Below, piece after piece: positions 1 through 11,239 of a stretch of DNA of 64,000 bases (positions within the stretch are counted from its first letter, which is position 1; each line of letters starts with the position of its first letter). A program made the translations under genes and the position numbers. Below the pieces are notes generated by a model that saw nothing but the letters and a program-made list of their open reading frames with translations, searched no databases and had not been told where the DNA came from. Source of the DNA: Globisporangium splendens (lineage: Eukaryota; Oomycota; Peronosporomycetes; Pythiales; Pythiaceae); the NCBI GenBank assembly GCA_006386115.1, contig VFIW01000058.1, positions 229,474-293,473 on the forward strand, written 5' to 3'.

Positions 1-2330
1 TCCGAGATGGCCACCCGAAGACTGTCCATGGTACTCATACAAGAGTCGATGACGCAGACCTTCGTCGTTGGGAACAACAACCCTTGCTGTATCCCCGTCT
101 TCAACCGCATAGTACAACAACCCATTGTGTACTCGGAAGCGGTGAACTCGCGACCTTGTTCGAGCAGGCAAGCTCTGCAGTGCTTTGTCCGAAGGGTCCT
201 TGAAATACTTCAACAAGTCCTGACATGTTTCGTCAGACTTGTACCCTTCGACAATGTCTTCTCGCACTGTAGTCGTTGCTTGCACTGCGATCGCTTGAAT
301 GTCTTCACAGAGTCGACACGCTCCGTCCGTGTCTTCACTCTTGGTCTTCGGATCGTAGTCCGGACGTCTTGACAGCGCATCGGCTAAGATGTTCGTCTTG
401 CCTGGCTTGTAGTGTACAACAGAGTTGTACTCTGCAAAGAAGGAGAACCATCTCGCCATTCTTTGCGACAAGTGAGGAGTCCTTCAACAATGCCGTACGC
501 AGAGATGCTGTGGTCCCTTGTAGATCGCAAGCGCCCTCTCCAAGCAGACACCCACGAACTTGACCAAAGAATACTCAATCGCCCAGAAGTCTTTGTCGGA
601 CCTGGGTGTTCCGTTCTGCGGGTCGGAGTTGTCGTGACTGATACGACACAACTCGCTCTCGACCCTCATCATCGTGTTGCATCAAGGCGCAACCGATGAC
701 ATAATCGCTTGCATCGCAAACCACATGAAAAGGCTTGTCGTGGTTTGCAATTGCCAGCACGGGAGCTTCTCGCAAACTCCTCTTCACTTCGGCAAATGCC
801 ATTTGGTGGTCACTGACAACCTCCCCACTCAATGTCCTTCTTAGTAGCTGTGTGCGGGGTTTGCACCAACGCTGCATAATTGTGCGCGTGTACTTGTGCA
901 AGTAGCTGGCCAGACCCAGCCATTGTCTCAGCTGTTTGACATTCTGAGGCACAGGCCAATCGTCAATAGCTTTGACCTTCTCCGGATCGACTCGAACACC
1001 ATGCTTTCCCACAAAGCAACCGAGAACGGGGATCTCTGGTGCAAAGAATATGCACTTCTTCAGGTTAGCGTAGAGCTTGTTCTCTCGCATGACCTGAAAG
1101 ACTTGGCGAAGATGGTCAAGATGAGCATCAACGTCAGACTTTTCACCCGTCGTTTTACTATGAACGAAAATATCGTCAAAGTAACTCGGTGCAAACCCTC
1201 TCAATGGACGAAGTAAATTCGTGACCATCCTATTGAAAGTCGCAGGAGCGTTCTTCAAACCCTGTGGCATCACTAACCATTCCCACAGCATACCACTCGG
1301 GGTACTCACTGCAGTTAGTGGAACATCGTCTTCGCGCATTCGAATCTGATAGAACCCATCTTTCAGATCGATAGCACTGAAGACAGTACTGCCAACCATT
1401 CCATCGAGGATCATATCCTTGCGTGGAACCGGAGTCTGGGCTGGAATGGTAGCGTCGTTCAGCTTGTTGAAGGCGTGAACAATGCGCCAACCACCAGTTG
1501 CCTTCTTCACACAGAAAGTGTGGCTGCAAATGGGCCGGGGGGGGGGGGGGGGGGGGGACTTGCTCTCTCGCACATAGCAGCCTTAGCACGTGCGCAAAGA
1601 ACTCGTCGATCGCTCGATTTGTCTTTGGCAAACGGCCACTGTATTGTGGCTGCAGTACTTCGGCCAGGAAGTACATCAATCTCATGACGAACGCCTCTGG
1701 TCATGGCCAGTCGTCCGGCACCTTGTCTGGGAATATGTCTCATATTCCCTGCACAGTTCATACCGGGGTTCGTATGGAGTGGCGTCCCACGACTGCTCCT
1801 CGAACCTATCCTCCGTTGTCTTCTCACGAACACTTCAGCATCGTTGCTGAACCGTGTTGATGTCTTCTGCATCGTCAACATCGACGATCATGCAGACCTG
1901 CGAAAATTTCGCCTTTCAGCTAGGCACGCTCAGCGTTTCTTGCTCATCCATGGCAAGGAAATACTTCTTCGACTGAGGATTGGAGGATTTCAATCTTCAC
2001 GTGAAGGAGTACATCCACGTCACCATCTTCAGTAGACGCGATTATTCGCAAAACTCGCTTGTGAAATGTCTGTGCTGGGACACTTCTTCGTCACCGTAAC
2101 TGTACCGTGATCAGGGGCCACGGGACACTCTCTTGTGGTCTTCTGCTCTCGGGATGGCTCTTCGGCTCTTTTCCCATTCGTTTCTTCCACCGACATAACC
2201 GGAATCCATGAGGTCGATGCAAAGGGCCCGTTCTTTTGTTGCGCCGATGCTCCACCTCCAGCAGTCTCTTTCAAGATGGGTCCCGCTCGGAACCATGGGG
2301 CCATGAACACCGCAATATCACGAGGGTAAT
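1..2330 (-). pseudogene. pol remnant of element D (protease, RT, RNase H, start of integrase)
   Basis: The longest clear stretch (575-1573) carries RT motifs including FNKLNDATIPAQTPVPRKD, the catalytic YFDDIF box, and the RNase H start VVCDASDYVIGCALMQ. The segments on either side are in other frames: the connection to protease (about 1685-2310) and the region 1-570, which matches the RNase H end, linker and HHCC zinc domain of B. A 21-base run of G on the plus strand (1537-1557) replaces the short His-Cys-Ser-Pro segment seen in B with polyproline. Reverse transcription is this family's function, but this copy cannot make an intact polyprotein. Confidence 0.85.
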
Positions 2331-2854
2331 CTGTGATCTAGTCCACAGATGTATACACCAATACCACTCATCCGTTGGTGGTTGAGCACAAGTCAGCATC
2401 GTTGTGTGGACTTGTCAACGGAGAGATCTTCATCTTAATCCAGTCATGCTAGGTTGGAAACCTAAACCATGGATGACCAGAATGCTATCAAAATTGTAAT
2501 CCGAGGTCGAGTAGAATGAACTTGTTTCTCACTCGGAAATCTTCACACATATCGCACCAAGCGCACACGCGCTTGGCATTCTTCAAGCTTGACCCGTTGG
2601 CCCAACCGGACGATTCATCATTTTTTCTTCATTCGCATCAGCCCGAAGACACCATGCCTGGCGCTCACTCATTCGAACAAATGTTCAGACGCACCAGCTG
2701 TCACACAAGAGCACGTAGAGGCGTTGCAATACCGTCAACATGCAACTGAGAAACGATAAAACTTGACGTTTGGACTGCACTGTTATACCTCGTGAAAACT
2801 GCATGTGCATCATGAACATTGGGGCCAGAGTCCTGTGTTCCACAAACACAGTCC

Positions 2855-3930
2855 TCTTTTCGAGCCCCGTGGAGGCCCCGCCCCTACTGGCGTTCCAGTT
2901 TTTTGAACGTTGGGAACGATCGAACCCACGGCCGCGACCGTAGTTGTTCGAGCGCGAACCCTGTGTCGTTTGCCGGCCAGGCAAAGACACTTTGCAGTTC
3001 CGAGCGAAGTGACCCGACTTCCCACAACGGAAACATTTTCCATCGTTGCGAGGACGTCCATTTCCAGGCGTGGAAATGTACGAGATGTCCATCGGCTCTG
3101 GACCTCGTGAGCGAATTCGCTTGTCTGGTGGCCTTGACGGAAACCCTTGGAACGTGGCTGGGCTGATGCTGAAATATTCTTGCATGCCCCGGCTGATTGC
3201 TCGTCCAGCGTCTTGGGATACGCACGGAACAATTGGTCCGGATTGGCCCGTCGTGCAGACCGTCTATGAACGTAACAACTTGCGTGGAAGTCAATCGGCT
3301 GTCCACGATGCTTGAGACAGGAAGCGCGCCGTTGGCCACGAATGCAGATCGAAGACGGCCTGGCGAAGCTTCGAGGAAATCGGCCCGCGCACGAACTCAC
3401 CTCTGCGTGGATCAAAACGCTGCCTTGAGCTATGCCTGAAGTCTTCGTAGCTGTAGAAGCAGTTTGGATCCGACAACGCTTTTCCCATAAGCCAGCTCTT
3501 TGCAGACCCGAAAGGTTGGACATCGCGAACAACACTCCGCTCTGCATTGGGTCACAAGTTGTATTGAGGTGATGCTGCAGCACCTCGCACGAACCATCTC
3601 GAAAAAGAGGAACGTTTCTCTACCGCCACCGATACGGAGGACACGTACAGCTCAAGGCACCGTCCTGAAGGACGAAACAGGGGTTGCGACCTGCTTTTCG
3701 AGATTCAATACTCTCGGGTGCATGAAACGACCACGGCGTTCTTCTGGTATTCAGGAGACTGCCGATCGTGAGGCTGATTACTTACAGCAGGCCTCCCCGA
3801 TGACGTTGTCGCATCCGCTCCAGCGCCGACACTACTAAGAAGACAAATGAGGAAAATATCATCGTCAACTCGACAGTTTCCGGTACTGCTGGGACCGAGT
3901 GGCACACTACTCCTTCAATGTTCTCAGACA
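2855..3930 (-). pseudogene. gag remnant of element D
   Basis: Fragments in all three minus frames align with gag of element B. An N-terminal piece near 3930-3790 contains VPETVELT and ALERM. A middle piece contains RAYPKTLDE. A C-terminal piece carries the CCHC knuckle CFRCGKSGHFARNCK followed by a basic Arg/Gly tail. The heptamer A AAA AAC, which is the -1 slippery site of element B, is kept at 2898-2904 in the gag frame, but the stable hairpin that follows it in B has decayed. Several frame changes make this a pseudogene. Confidence 0.8.
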
Positions 3931-4043
3931 TAGCGGAATGTATGTCTTGGACAGGAATGCGCGAGGGCCTCAAAGCGCTTCGTCAAACCTTTCTTAGCTT
4001 GTCGCTGGAAGGGTGGAAAGGGACCCGCTCGAAGGCTGCCAGG

Positions 4044-4706
4044 TGTAAGGGGCGCTGCTGTTCACAAACAGTCCCCAAAACACGGACACACGCTTGTGCC
4101 AGAGGAAGCGATCTCCGACGGGGAGGGGGGGGGGAGAGAAGCGACTTGAGTACTTGAGGGTAAATTGCACTGGAAATTGAAAAGCGTTATGGTTCCTGTC
4201 GCCTACTTGTTAAATGAACCACAAGGGATCCTACACGTTGACAACTACCTAAAACATAAACATGAACAACAAAAACTATGAATCAGGTATATAACGTTGG
4301 GGTACACGAGGTTGAACCTACGAGATCTCGAGAAGCTGGTTGGAACTTGTAGTCCCGTGGAAAATTCCCTGCAAAGTGATTGGCTCGCGCCACACTTTAG
4401 GTGGCAGAGACACGTCGGTCTCATCACCAGTGCAGTTTCCCAAGTAGGAACCATCACTCAGTACTTGATTAGTACATGGATGTAATCACTCTGTACTGAT
4501 TAGTACATGTGAACAACATTCTGCACTGATCAGCACAGAGAGCGCTCGTGACGTCATGGGATGACGTCACATGTGCATGTGGGGACTGTCATACCGTAAT
4601 CCCTTTGTTAATTGTCTCTCCACAATGCACACTGAAGGTGGTGTGCGGCACACTAAATCTGTGGACAGATCCACCTTCATGTAATGGGCTAGGTAAAGCC
4701 CTTACA
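4044..4706 (-). repeat. 5' LTR of element D (663 bp)
   Basis: The LTR has TG...CA ends in the element's orientation and belongs to the same LTR family as element C (42091-42744). On the minus strand it is followed by a candidate primer-binding site starting TGGCAGCCTTCG (about 4041 down to 4024), two bases inside the LTR edge. It contains two TGACGTCA palindromes at 4549-4556 and 4562-4569. A G-rich stretch occurs near 4122-4135. Confidence 0.8.
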
Positions 4707-4745
4707 CTCTCCTCTGCTGCACGTTCGCGCTCGCGCTCTTGCCTC

Positions 4746-4755
4746 GCCTCGATAG

Positions 4756-4800
<45 letters not shown>

Positions 4801-4817
4801 TATCCCGGGTCGCGGCA
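4746..4817 (+). pseudogene. tRNA-Phe(GAA) pseudogene, first copy of the array
   Basis: This is the same sequence as the intact copies, but with one base missing in the D arm/A box (ATAGTCAG instead of ATAGCTCAG) and with the B box changed (GGTTCTATCC instead of GGTTCGATCC). Both changes hit internal RNA polymerase III promoter elements, so this copy is probably dead. The anticodon arm with GAA is intact. Confidence 0.8.
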
Positions 4818-5278
4818 GTTTTTGCTTTTCTTGCTCGGCTGCTTGCTATTGTGCTCTGTTCTTTCTTGTTTGTATTTCGTCTGCCGAGCTCACTTGTCGT
4901 GTGTGTATGCTGTTTGGTTGCATGGACATGCGTTGTTTTTGATTTTGATTTTGTTTTTAAGAGGGACAGACGAGAGCAAGACACGAAGAACTGCAAAACA
5001 GACGGTGGTCCGAACAACAGAAAGAGAGAGATTCGACCAGTGCCGTGGCCGACAGTCCACTGCAGGAAACGAGTGGGTGGTCAGGCGATTGAAGCGCACG
5101 GGAGGCGAAAGCGATGACAAAGGAGGTCGGTTGTGGCGCGGGAAGCGTGTAGGTGAAGTGTCGCGCTTGCATGTGAGGTGGATCGAGTATAAATTTGTAG
5201 AGTGCGTGTTGTTGTTTGTGTGGTGTTTTTTGGAGAGAGTGGTGAGTGGGCGAGTTCGTCGCCTCGATAGCTCAGTTG

Positions 5279-5672
5279 AAAGGTTGTCTATTTACTTGAA
5301 TTAGACAGAGTGGCTACTCAATCTACCTAGCAAAATAGAGGTATACACTTACAATACAAGTCTAGTATACATGCTGAGTTTTGTCTGCTTTTGTTTTGTT
5401 TTGAATCTGGACTTGAGTTTGAATCTTTATATTGTCTGGACTTGCAATTCTTTTGATTGAATTGTGTGAATTGCGTGTAGGAGGGGGGATATTTTTGGCT
5501 TTCGGAAGAGGCGGCTAAAAATAGCTCATTCGTCAAACAAGCCCGACCAGCCCCGATGTCGCCCAAGACCACCAAGACACCTCGCCCGCGCTCATCGCCT
5601 GCTGTTGCTGCTGCTGCGCTCTCTCGCTCGCGCTCTTCCTCTGCTACGCGTTCGCGCTCGCGCTCTTGCCTC
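5279..5672 (-). mobile_element. SINE-like non-autonomous element, copy 1
   Basis: This 394-bp element sits between two copies of the 18-nt tRNA-Phe target (5261-5278 and 5673-5690). Read on the minus strand it starts in GC-rich sequence with repeated GCG/GAGCGC motifs. It ends in a tail of about 50 nt that closely matches the LINE tails at 13694 and 23863, including a GTCTA...TAGAC stem-loop just before the target. It has no long open frame (one of 82 codons) and no tRNA-like head that I can see. It probably uses the LINE's reverse transcriptase. Confidence 0.75.
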
Positions 5673-5690
5673 GCCTCGATAGCTCAGTTG

Positions 5691-6381
5691 AAAGGTGTCT
5701 GTATATTGTTGTTAATAAATAGTACGGCAAACTGACTTCTAATTGCTCGCTACGCCCTTGCGTATTCTGTGATGCTAGCACTAATGCTTCTCTTTAATTC
5801 TGTGTTGGTGTGAGATGTTGGTTGTTGCTTTGAGATCGTTGGTGTTGGCTTGGTGAAGGTTGCATTTGTGTCATTTCCTTGAAGTGTGAGTGTCGGTGGT
5901 GCGACACTTGAGGCTGGATTGTTGTCTTGTGGGTTGATTCTTGGCTTGTGAGTTGGTTCTTGGCTTGTGGGTTGATTCTTGGTTTGTAGATTGATTCTTG
6001 CATTCTGGGTTGATTCTTGCATTCTGGGTTGATTCTTGCATTCTGGGTTGATTCTTCGAGTCCGTGCTGGCGATCGGAGTACGCCCCGCTCGTACCACCA
6101 CGACCTCTCTCGGTCGTCTTGCAGTTGCTCACGCGCAATGCGGGTCGCTTCGCTCAGCAAAGAGCACCGGCTCTACCGACGGAGCCGATCGACGGACACT
6201 GGCGAGGCGAACTGGAAGACGATGTGTATGCTGACTCCAAACGCATGTCTTTTTGCGTTTCTTCTTGGTTCTCCGTACACCCATGCTGTAGGCTGAGTGT
6301 GTGGGAGAGGGAAGGCGGAGTGGGGATGGTCTGGTTACTTCTGAAGAGTCGACTTGTGGGGTAGCGAGCAAATTGAGAAGT
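5691..6381 (-). mobile_element. Non-autonomous element E, full-length copy
   Basis: This 691-bp element lies between tRNA-Phe half-sites 5673-5690 and 6382-6399. Its 5' end on the minus strand (CACTTCTCAATTTGC, then a block with GTCGACTCTTCAGAAG) matches the 5' end of the long LINE at 21092. Its 3' tail differs from the LINE and SINE tails (AT-rich, with TATTTATTAACAACAA). Inside, a 19-20 bp tandem repeat (about 5928-6058) makes an open minus frame of 136 codons that is rich in Asn, Gln and Pro. No domain is recognisable, so I do not call it a gene. Confidence 0.65.
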
Positions 6382-6399
6382 GCCTCGATAGCTCAGTTG

Positions 6400-6605
6400 A
6401 AAGGTGTCCGTATATTGTTGTTAATAAATAGTACGGCAAACTGACTTCTAATTGCTCGCTACGCCTTTGCGTATTCTGTGATGCTAGCACTAATGCTTCT
6501 CTTTAATTCTGTGTTGGTGTGAGATGTTGGTTGTTGCTTTGCGATCGTTGGTGTTGGCTTGGTGAAGGTTGCATTTGTGTCATTTCCTTGAAGTGCGAGT
6601 GTCGT
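6400..6605 (-). mobile_element. Element E, 5'-truncated second copy
   Basis: Its first roughly 200 bp on the plus strand repeat the 3' part of the copy at 5691, after which it stops at the next half-site (6606-6623). Loss of the 5' end with an intact 3' tail is the usual outcome of target-primed reverse transcription. Confidence 0.7.
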
Positions 6606-7128
6606 GCCTCGATAGCTCAGTTGAAAGTTGTCTATATTACTGGAATTAGACGAAGTGACTACTCAATCTACCTAGCGTGGACAGTTTCTATCATAAATAT
6701 AATCCTACACTTGTATCTATGATTTTATAATTTATATAAATTTTGAGAATTTTTGTGAGAATAGTCCGTGTGGACCAAAGTCGGGTATATAGTGGGACCT
6801 CTATTCCCTTATTTTGGGAACTTCTGAAGTCGACATACCAAGCCAAGCCGGTCCAAGTCGAGGGAAGCGGACCCAAGTCAAGTCAAGCCGAGCCATCTCG
6901 CCAAATCCAAGCCGTGCGACTTCTCCTCCTGAGACTACTGCTGTCTCACCCGGAGCCCAGGGGAACGTGAGGGCCCCGAAGCCGGGTTCGAGCGCGGAAT
7001 CAATGGAGGGGATTCGTGTGGTCATGGCCGAGGCAGGTGGTTTTGGTGTCGACGACGCTTGTGGAGCAAGTCCAGTTTGGAGCGTGGCGGTCGGTGTCGT
7101 CTGCACGCTTGAGTGCTGAGGAGTGCTC

Positions 7129-10100
7129 TTATCGTTCCCGAATTTGGAACATCGTCGGGTGAGCTGCCAGGAAGTCGTCGAATGCCTGGAGCGTCCTCAT
7201 CTTCGTCACCACTCTCTTGAGCGACCGTAAGTCTTCGTCTTCATATCTTCTTCTCATGTTGTGTCGGATGTGTGCACTGACCGTTGTGTAGATGACTGTC
7301 ATTGCAGGGGTCACCGGTGTGGGCTGTCTTCCGTCGAACAAGCACCGATTGCGATCCGTCCAGAGGAAGTGAAGGGCCACTGCGCGAAGAGTGTGCCACA
7401 CATCGTAGACGACGTCTTCGCATTCCTTCCACTCTTCGTGAATCGACGGCTTCCGCGCCAGAGCGATCATCGTCCACGTTGGCTGGCGCCGAAAGAATGG
7501 CCGCATCAGAAGCCACAGGTGCTCCCACACTCGAGAGGCAAGCGCGCACTCGAAGAACAAGTGCTGCTCGGTCTCGACTGCGTTGCAGCCGTCCTGGATG
7601 CAGTACGTGATTTGTGGGTCGGTGTTTCTCAGAAAGAAGAACCGAGAGCGCACAGGAAGCAGTCGGAACGCCACTCGAAACTGCAAGTCCTCAAAGACTG
7701 GAAGCAGGAGCTGGCGAAGATGCTTGCCGTACTTCACGAACCGTTTCACTTCGTCCTCGTCGACGCTCTGGCTGTGGAGCGTCATTGGGTGGCTTTTCGA
7801 AGGCGGTGTGGGCTTCCACACCAGACGAAGAAGCGCGCTTCTCGGGATGGCCGGAAACAGGCATGTCTTCGTGCCATTGGCGCAACCAAGGTGCGGAAGG
7901 AGACGAAGACTTGAGTCAACTTGCGGTGGTATTGCACCTAGTCGGTCCACGATCTGTGTCGCTTCCTTGTACAACGACCGAAGCCATTGCGACTGGATGC
8001 CGACAGAGATGTGAGTCAGCGTGCGATCAAGGTGAGCCGACACAAAGTCGTTGCAGCTCGGCCATGCCGTTCCACCATGCATGAAGTCCGCCAGTGATCG
8101 CAAACCGAACACTCTCGAGATGTGGAGCCGGAAGCTTCGCTGCGGCTCGGGACACATACCAAGGCACCTTCGATGAGCGTTGACGGTTGCAGTCCGAGGG
8201 GTCTGTTCGTAGTGGAGGTGCGCATCTGCATGGAACCAAATTGGCTGAGCGAGGCACTCCCTCACGCCTTCGTCCGGCGGAAGGTTGCGCCACGTGATCT
8301 CCCAGCTGATCGTGTACCACAGCGTCCAGGTCGCTCTCCACCATCCTGATGTCTTCTGCCACTTGATCATCGAGCCATGCCGCAGCGGCGATACTGTGAG
8401 AAAGTCGAGTGCTCTGCACCTTCCGATGGGTGGTAGAACAGACTTGAGCACCTCACAGCTCGCTGTCGTCCAGTTTCTCTCCTCGGGAGTCGTGGCTGCG
8501 CGCACAAACTGAAGCAGCAGCTGGAGTCGTTGCCGCTTCAGATGAGCCTCGATGCTCGGGATGCCCAGACCACCTTCGCTGCGTCTCAAGTAGAGAAACT
8601 CCTTCGGAATCAGCTGGATGTGTGTGTCCTCTCGGTCGTGCTTCCGACTCAGGACAAACTTGTTCAACATCGACTGCCACCTCTTCACGACTTGCCGAGG
8701 GACAACCACATGTTGCGTGTAGTGCCACAAGCGAGACAGGACCATTGTCTGGGCCACAAGAAGTCTCCCTCGCAGTGTTCTTGCTCGCCTGTACCACGCC
8801 TTGAAGCCGTCGTAGAAACGGTCATCGAGGAAGGACACGATGGCGTCATTGACTGGAGACTGGCTGAACGGAACACCAAGGAACTTCACCGACTCTGCAC
8901 GACCCAGCACTTGGACGCCAGTCAGGCGAGGGCAGTCTTGGTTGCGGTTCAGTGCCATCAGCATCGACTTGCTGAGGTTGAGTTTCGCACCGGATCCCTT
9001 GCAGTAGACATCCACGAGCTCCAGTTGTGCTTGGACACTCGGGATGGAACCGCCAAGAAGCGTGGTGTCATCTGCGAAGAACATGCTGGTGGCCGTGTGG
9101 TCCGCGTTGAGGCACACACCGTATTCCTCGTGCGACCGCAGCATGTTCCCAAGAGGCTCAATTGCCAGAAGGAACAACAAGGCAGACAGAGGATCACCCT
9201 GTTTGACACCTCGCGTCGGATGAAGCGCGGGCTGGATGTTCTGGTTGATGAGAAGGTGTGCTTGCGGCCGCGTGTACAGAAGCCTCACCCACTGGATAAA
9301 CGCAGAGCCGCATCCCATCTTCTCAAGCACTCGGAACATGTAGTCCCAGTTCACTCGGTCGAAAGCCTTCTCGAAGTCCAAGAACATCGCGTACGCTTCG
9401 TCGTCGAGGTTCGTGATCAAGTCTTGGAGATCAGCGAGGAAGCGAACGTGATGGTGGATCGACCTGCCCTTCACGAATGCCTTCTGGTCCGTGTGGATGA
9501 GACTGCACACAACGGACTGGAGTCGGAATGTGAGAGTCTTGGGCAGAGCTTTCACGTCGACTGGCATCAGCGTGATCGGTCGGTAGTTGCCAGGATCGGC
9601 TCTTGATCCCTTCTTGTAGAGGAGCACGACCGCTGACTTGCGTTGGGATGGCAAGAGAGTGCCACGACGAAGCTGGTCGTTGAAGACAATGCTGAGGCAT
9701 TCGCCGAACACATCGGGAGCGACCTGGTAAAAGCCAGCCGTCAAGCCGTCCATACCAGGTACCGAACTCGCCTTCATGTGCCTGATCGAGTCCGCAAGGT
9801 CGGAAGCCGTCACAGGAGCATTCAAGATCTCCCGATCCAGCTCTGACAGCACTCGGATGATCGAGTCAACGAGCGTTTGCTGCTTGGCTTCGTCTGGTGG
9901 AGGAGCTGTTCCTGCTGGACTGTCGGGATCTCCCATCTCGGATCCCCAGTGCTCGAGGAAGCGGAGAGATATCTCTTGAGGGTTCGACGAGACACTTCCA
10001 TTCGGTGTCACGACCTCTTCAATCGATACCTTCCTCAGACACGTGTCCAACGGACGGAAGAAGTGCTTGGTCGATTTCTCGGAGTTGGCTGCCTGGAAGT

Positions 10101-11199
10101 CAAACGCATTGTCTTGGTTGTACTGGCTGGTTCTGGTGACTGTCTCCTTGTAAATCTTCATCGCGTCGTCGAACTGGCTGCGGTTGTTCTCGGTGGAAGA
10201 CTCACGGTAGCGAGCAGCAGCCTGGTCGAGCGAAGCACGAGCCTCTCCAACCGCGGCTGTGTCTTGTGTGCGGAGCTTCTTCTGAACGTCTTGCAGCTGG
10301 CTCTTGATTCTCGTCTTCCACCTCTCCCAGATTTGGCCAGGATTGGTGGAGCCACGGAGCTGGTCTCGGACTGCTTCCGCTTCCTTCTCGATCGCGGACA
10401 CAACCACAGGGTACTCCAGCAGGTAACGGGGGAACTTCCAGTACCCGCGTCCATGCAGCTGGGAGCCAGTCTTGAAACTCACGCAGTGAGCAAGGTGGTC
10501 GCCAGCGTTCTGGGGAACGAAGTACTTGGAGTCGTCGTAGAAGCGTTCATAGAACGGCTCCGAGAGAAGAATATAGTCCAGCCGGTTCTTGCGAGGCAAG
10601 GGACCAGTGAAGACTCGCTTCGTGTCATGGTGGACACGCCACGCATCCACAACGCCAAGACGAGCAAGCCACGCAAGGCAGCTCGAGCGTGCCGGGTCGT
10701 AGCGCAGATCTGGAGACGACGAGTCGAGTCTGGGGTCCAACGGAGTGTTCAGATCCCCCAACACAAGGTGTGTCGCTTGATCGTCGAACCCTTCGGTCGA
10801 GAGACTCGAGAAGAAGTGTTGCTATTCCTGTCGATCCACAGGAGCGTACACGTTGTGAATGTAGACGGGAGCGTCGCTCACCATCAGTTTCACTACGAGG
10901 TACCGACCTGGGACGGCGAGGCTTGGTTGTTCCGCAGCCGTTTCAAAACCCGGCACGTCAGAGCGAAGAACGGTGAGAACACCGCCACTGCGTCCGCGTG
11001 TGGGTCGATCCAACTGGGAGTTCGGGTCGTTTACGAAGACTTGGTGCTTGAAGCTTGAGTCGAGGTGAAACTTGAAGGTCGAGAGGTGTTGCTTGTCACT
11101 GAACTTGGTTTCTTGGACGCATGATATCGAGTGCTTCGATACCATGCTGTCGATAAATAGGTGACCGTTGTCTTTGATGCCGTTAGTGTTCACGGTCAA
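7129..11199 (-). pseudogene. LINE2 ORF2: APE endonuclease-reverse transcriptase with one in-frame stop
   Basis: The frame runs from the endonuclease start (VNTNGIKDNG, SCVQETKF) through RT motifs (GVKQGDPLSALL, the FADDTTLL catalytic box) to a C-terminal Cys/His segment (ETEQHLFFECA) typical of the zf-RVT domain. It is about 1,356 codons, very close to LINE1 ORF2. One TAG at 10822-10824 replaces a Lys codon of LINE1, after which the same frame continues. No ATG precedes the endonuclease in this frame; see the hairpin at 11182-11208. Nicking and target-primed reverse transcription are inferred from the family. Confidence 0.85.
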
Positions 11200-11208
11200 G
11201 ACACTAAC
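11182..11208 (-). promoter_or_regulatory. Conserved hairpin at the ORF1/ORF2 junction of LINE2
   Basis: On the minus strand the arms GTTAGTGT and ACACTAAC enclose a short loop, a few tens of bases downstream of the ORF1 stop and at the first codons of the endonuclease. LINE1 has the same hairpin at 18378-18404 with a compensating A-T to G-C change at the outermost pair. A role in starting or recoding ORF2 is inference. Confidence 0.5.
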
Positions 11209-11239
11209 GTTGCTCCACGAGGGCTGAGTCGAGGTTGGT

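Larger units (their letters stand above)
1..4706 (-). mobile_element. Degenerate Ty3/gypsy LTR retrotransposon (element D), cut by the window edge
   Basis: Read on the minus strand, this region runs 5' LTR (4044-4706), leader, gag with one zinc knuckle, protease region, reverse transcriptase and RNase H. It leaves the window inside the zinc-binding N-terminus of integrase. It is related to element B further right: its RT, RNase H and gag segments can be read against B almost motif by motif. Several frameshifts, in-frame stops and a 21-base G run mean it is no longer coding. The 3' half and 3' LTR lie outside the window. Its 5' LTR sits inside a SINE copy, about 39 bp upstream of a tRNA-Phe pseudogene. 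Confidence 0.9.

Noticed and set aside
4822..5304. Conserved 160-codon plus-strand frame repeated in every tRNA array unit
   Set aside because: It is conserved at the DNA level along with the whole spacer, varies in silent and non-silent sites alike, includes the tRNA half-site at its end, and has low-complexity hydrophobic content. Recent duplication explains it.
5327..5575. 82-codon minus-strand frame inside every SINE copy
   Set aside because: Short, no motif, and conserved only because the copies are nearly identical at the DNA level.
5928..6058. 19-20 bp tandem repeats in element E, considered as a CRISPR-like array
   Set aside because: There are no unique spacers between repeats. It is a simple tandem repeat within a eukaryotic retroelement.
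8530..11058. Long plus-strand frames (358 and 393 codons) opposite LINE2 ORF2
   Set aside because: They are codon-composition shadows of the RT frame. LINE1 shows only shorter frames of the same type (up to about 230 codons) opposite its ORF2, and there is no motif or independent signal such as an LTR-side start.
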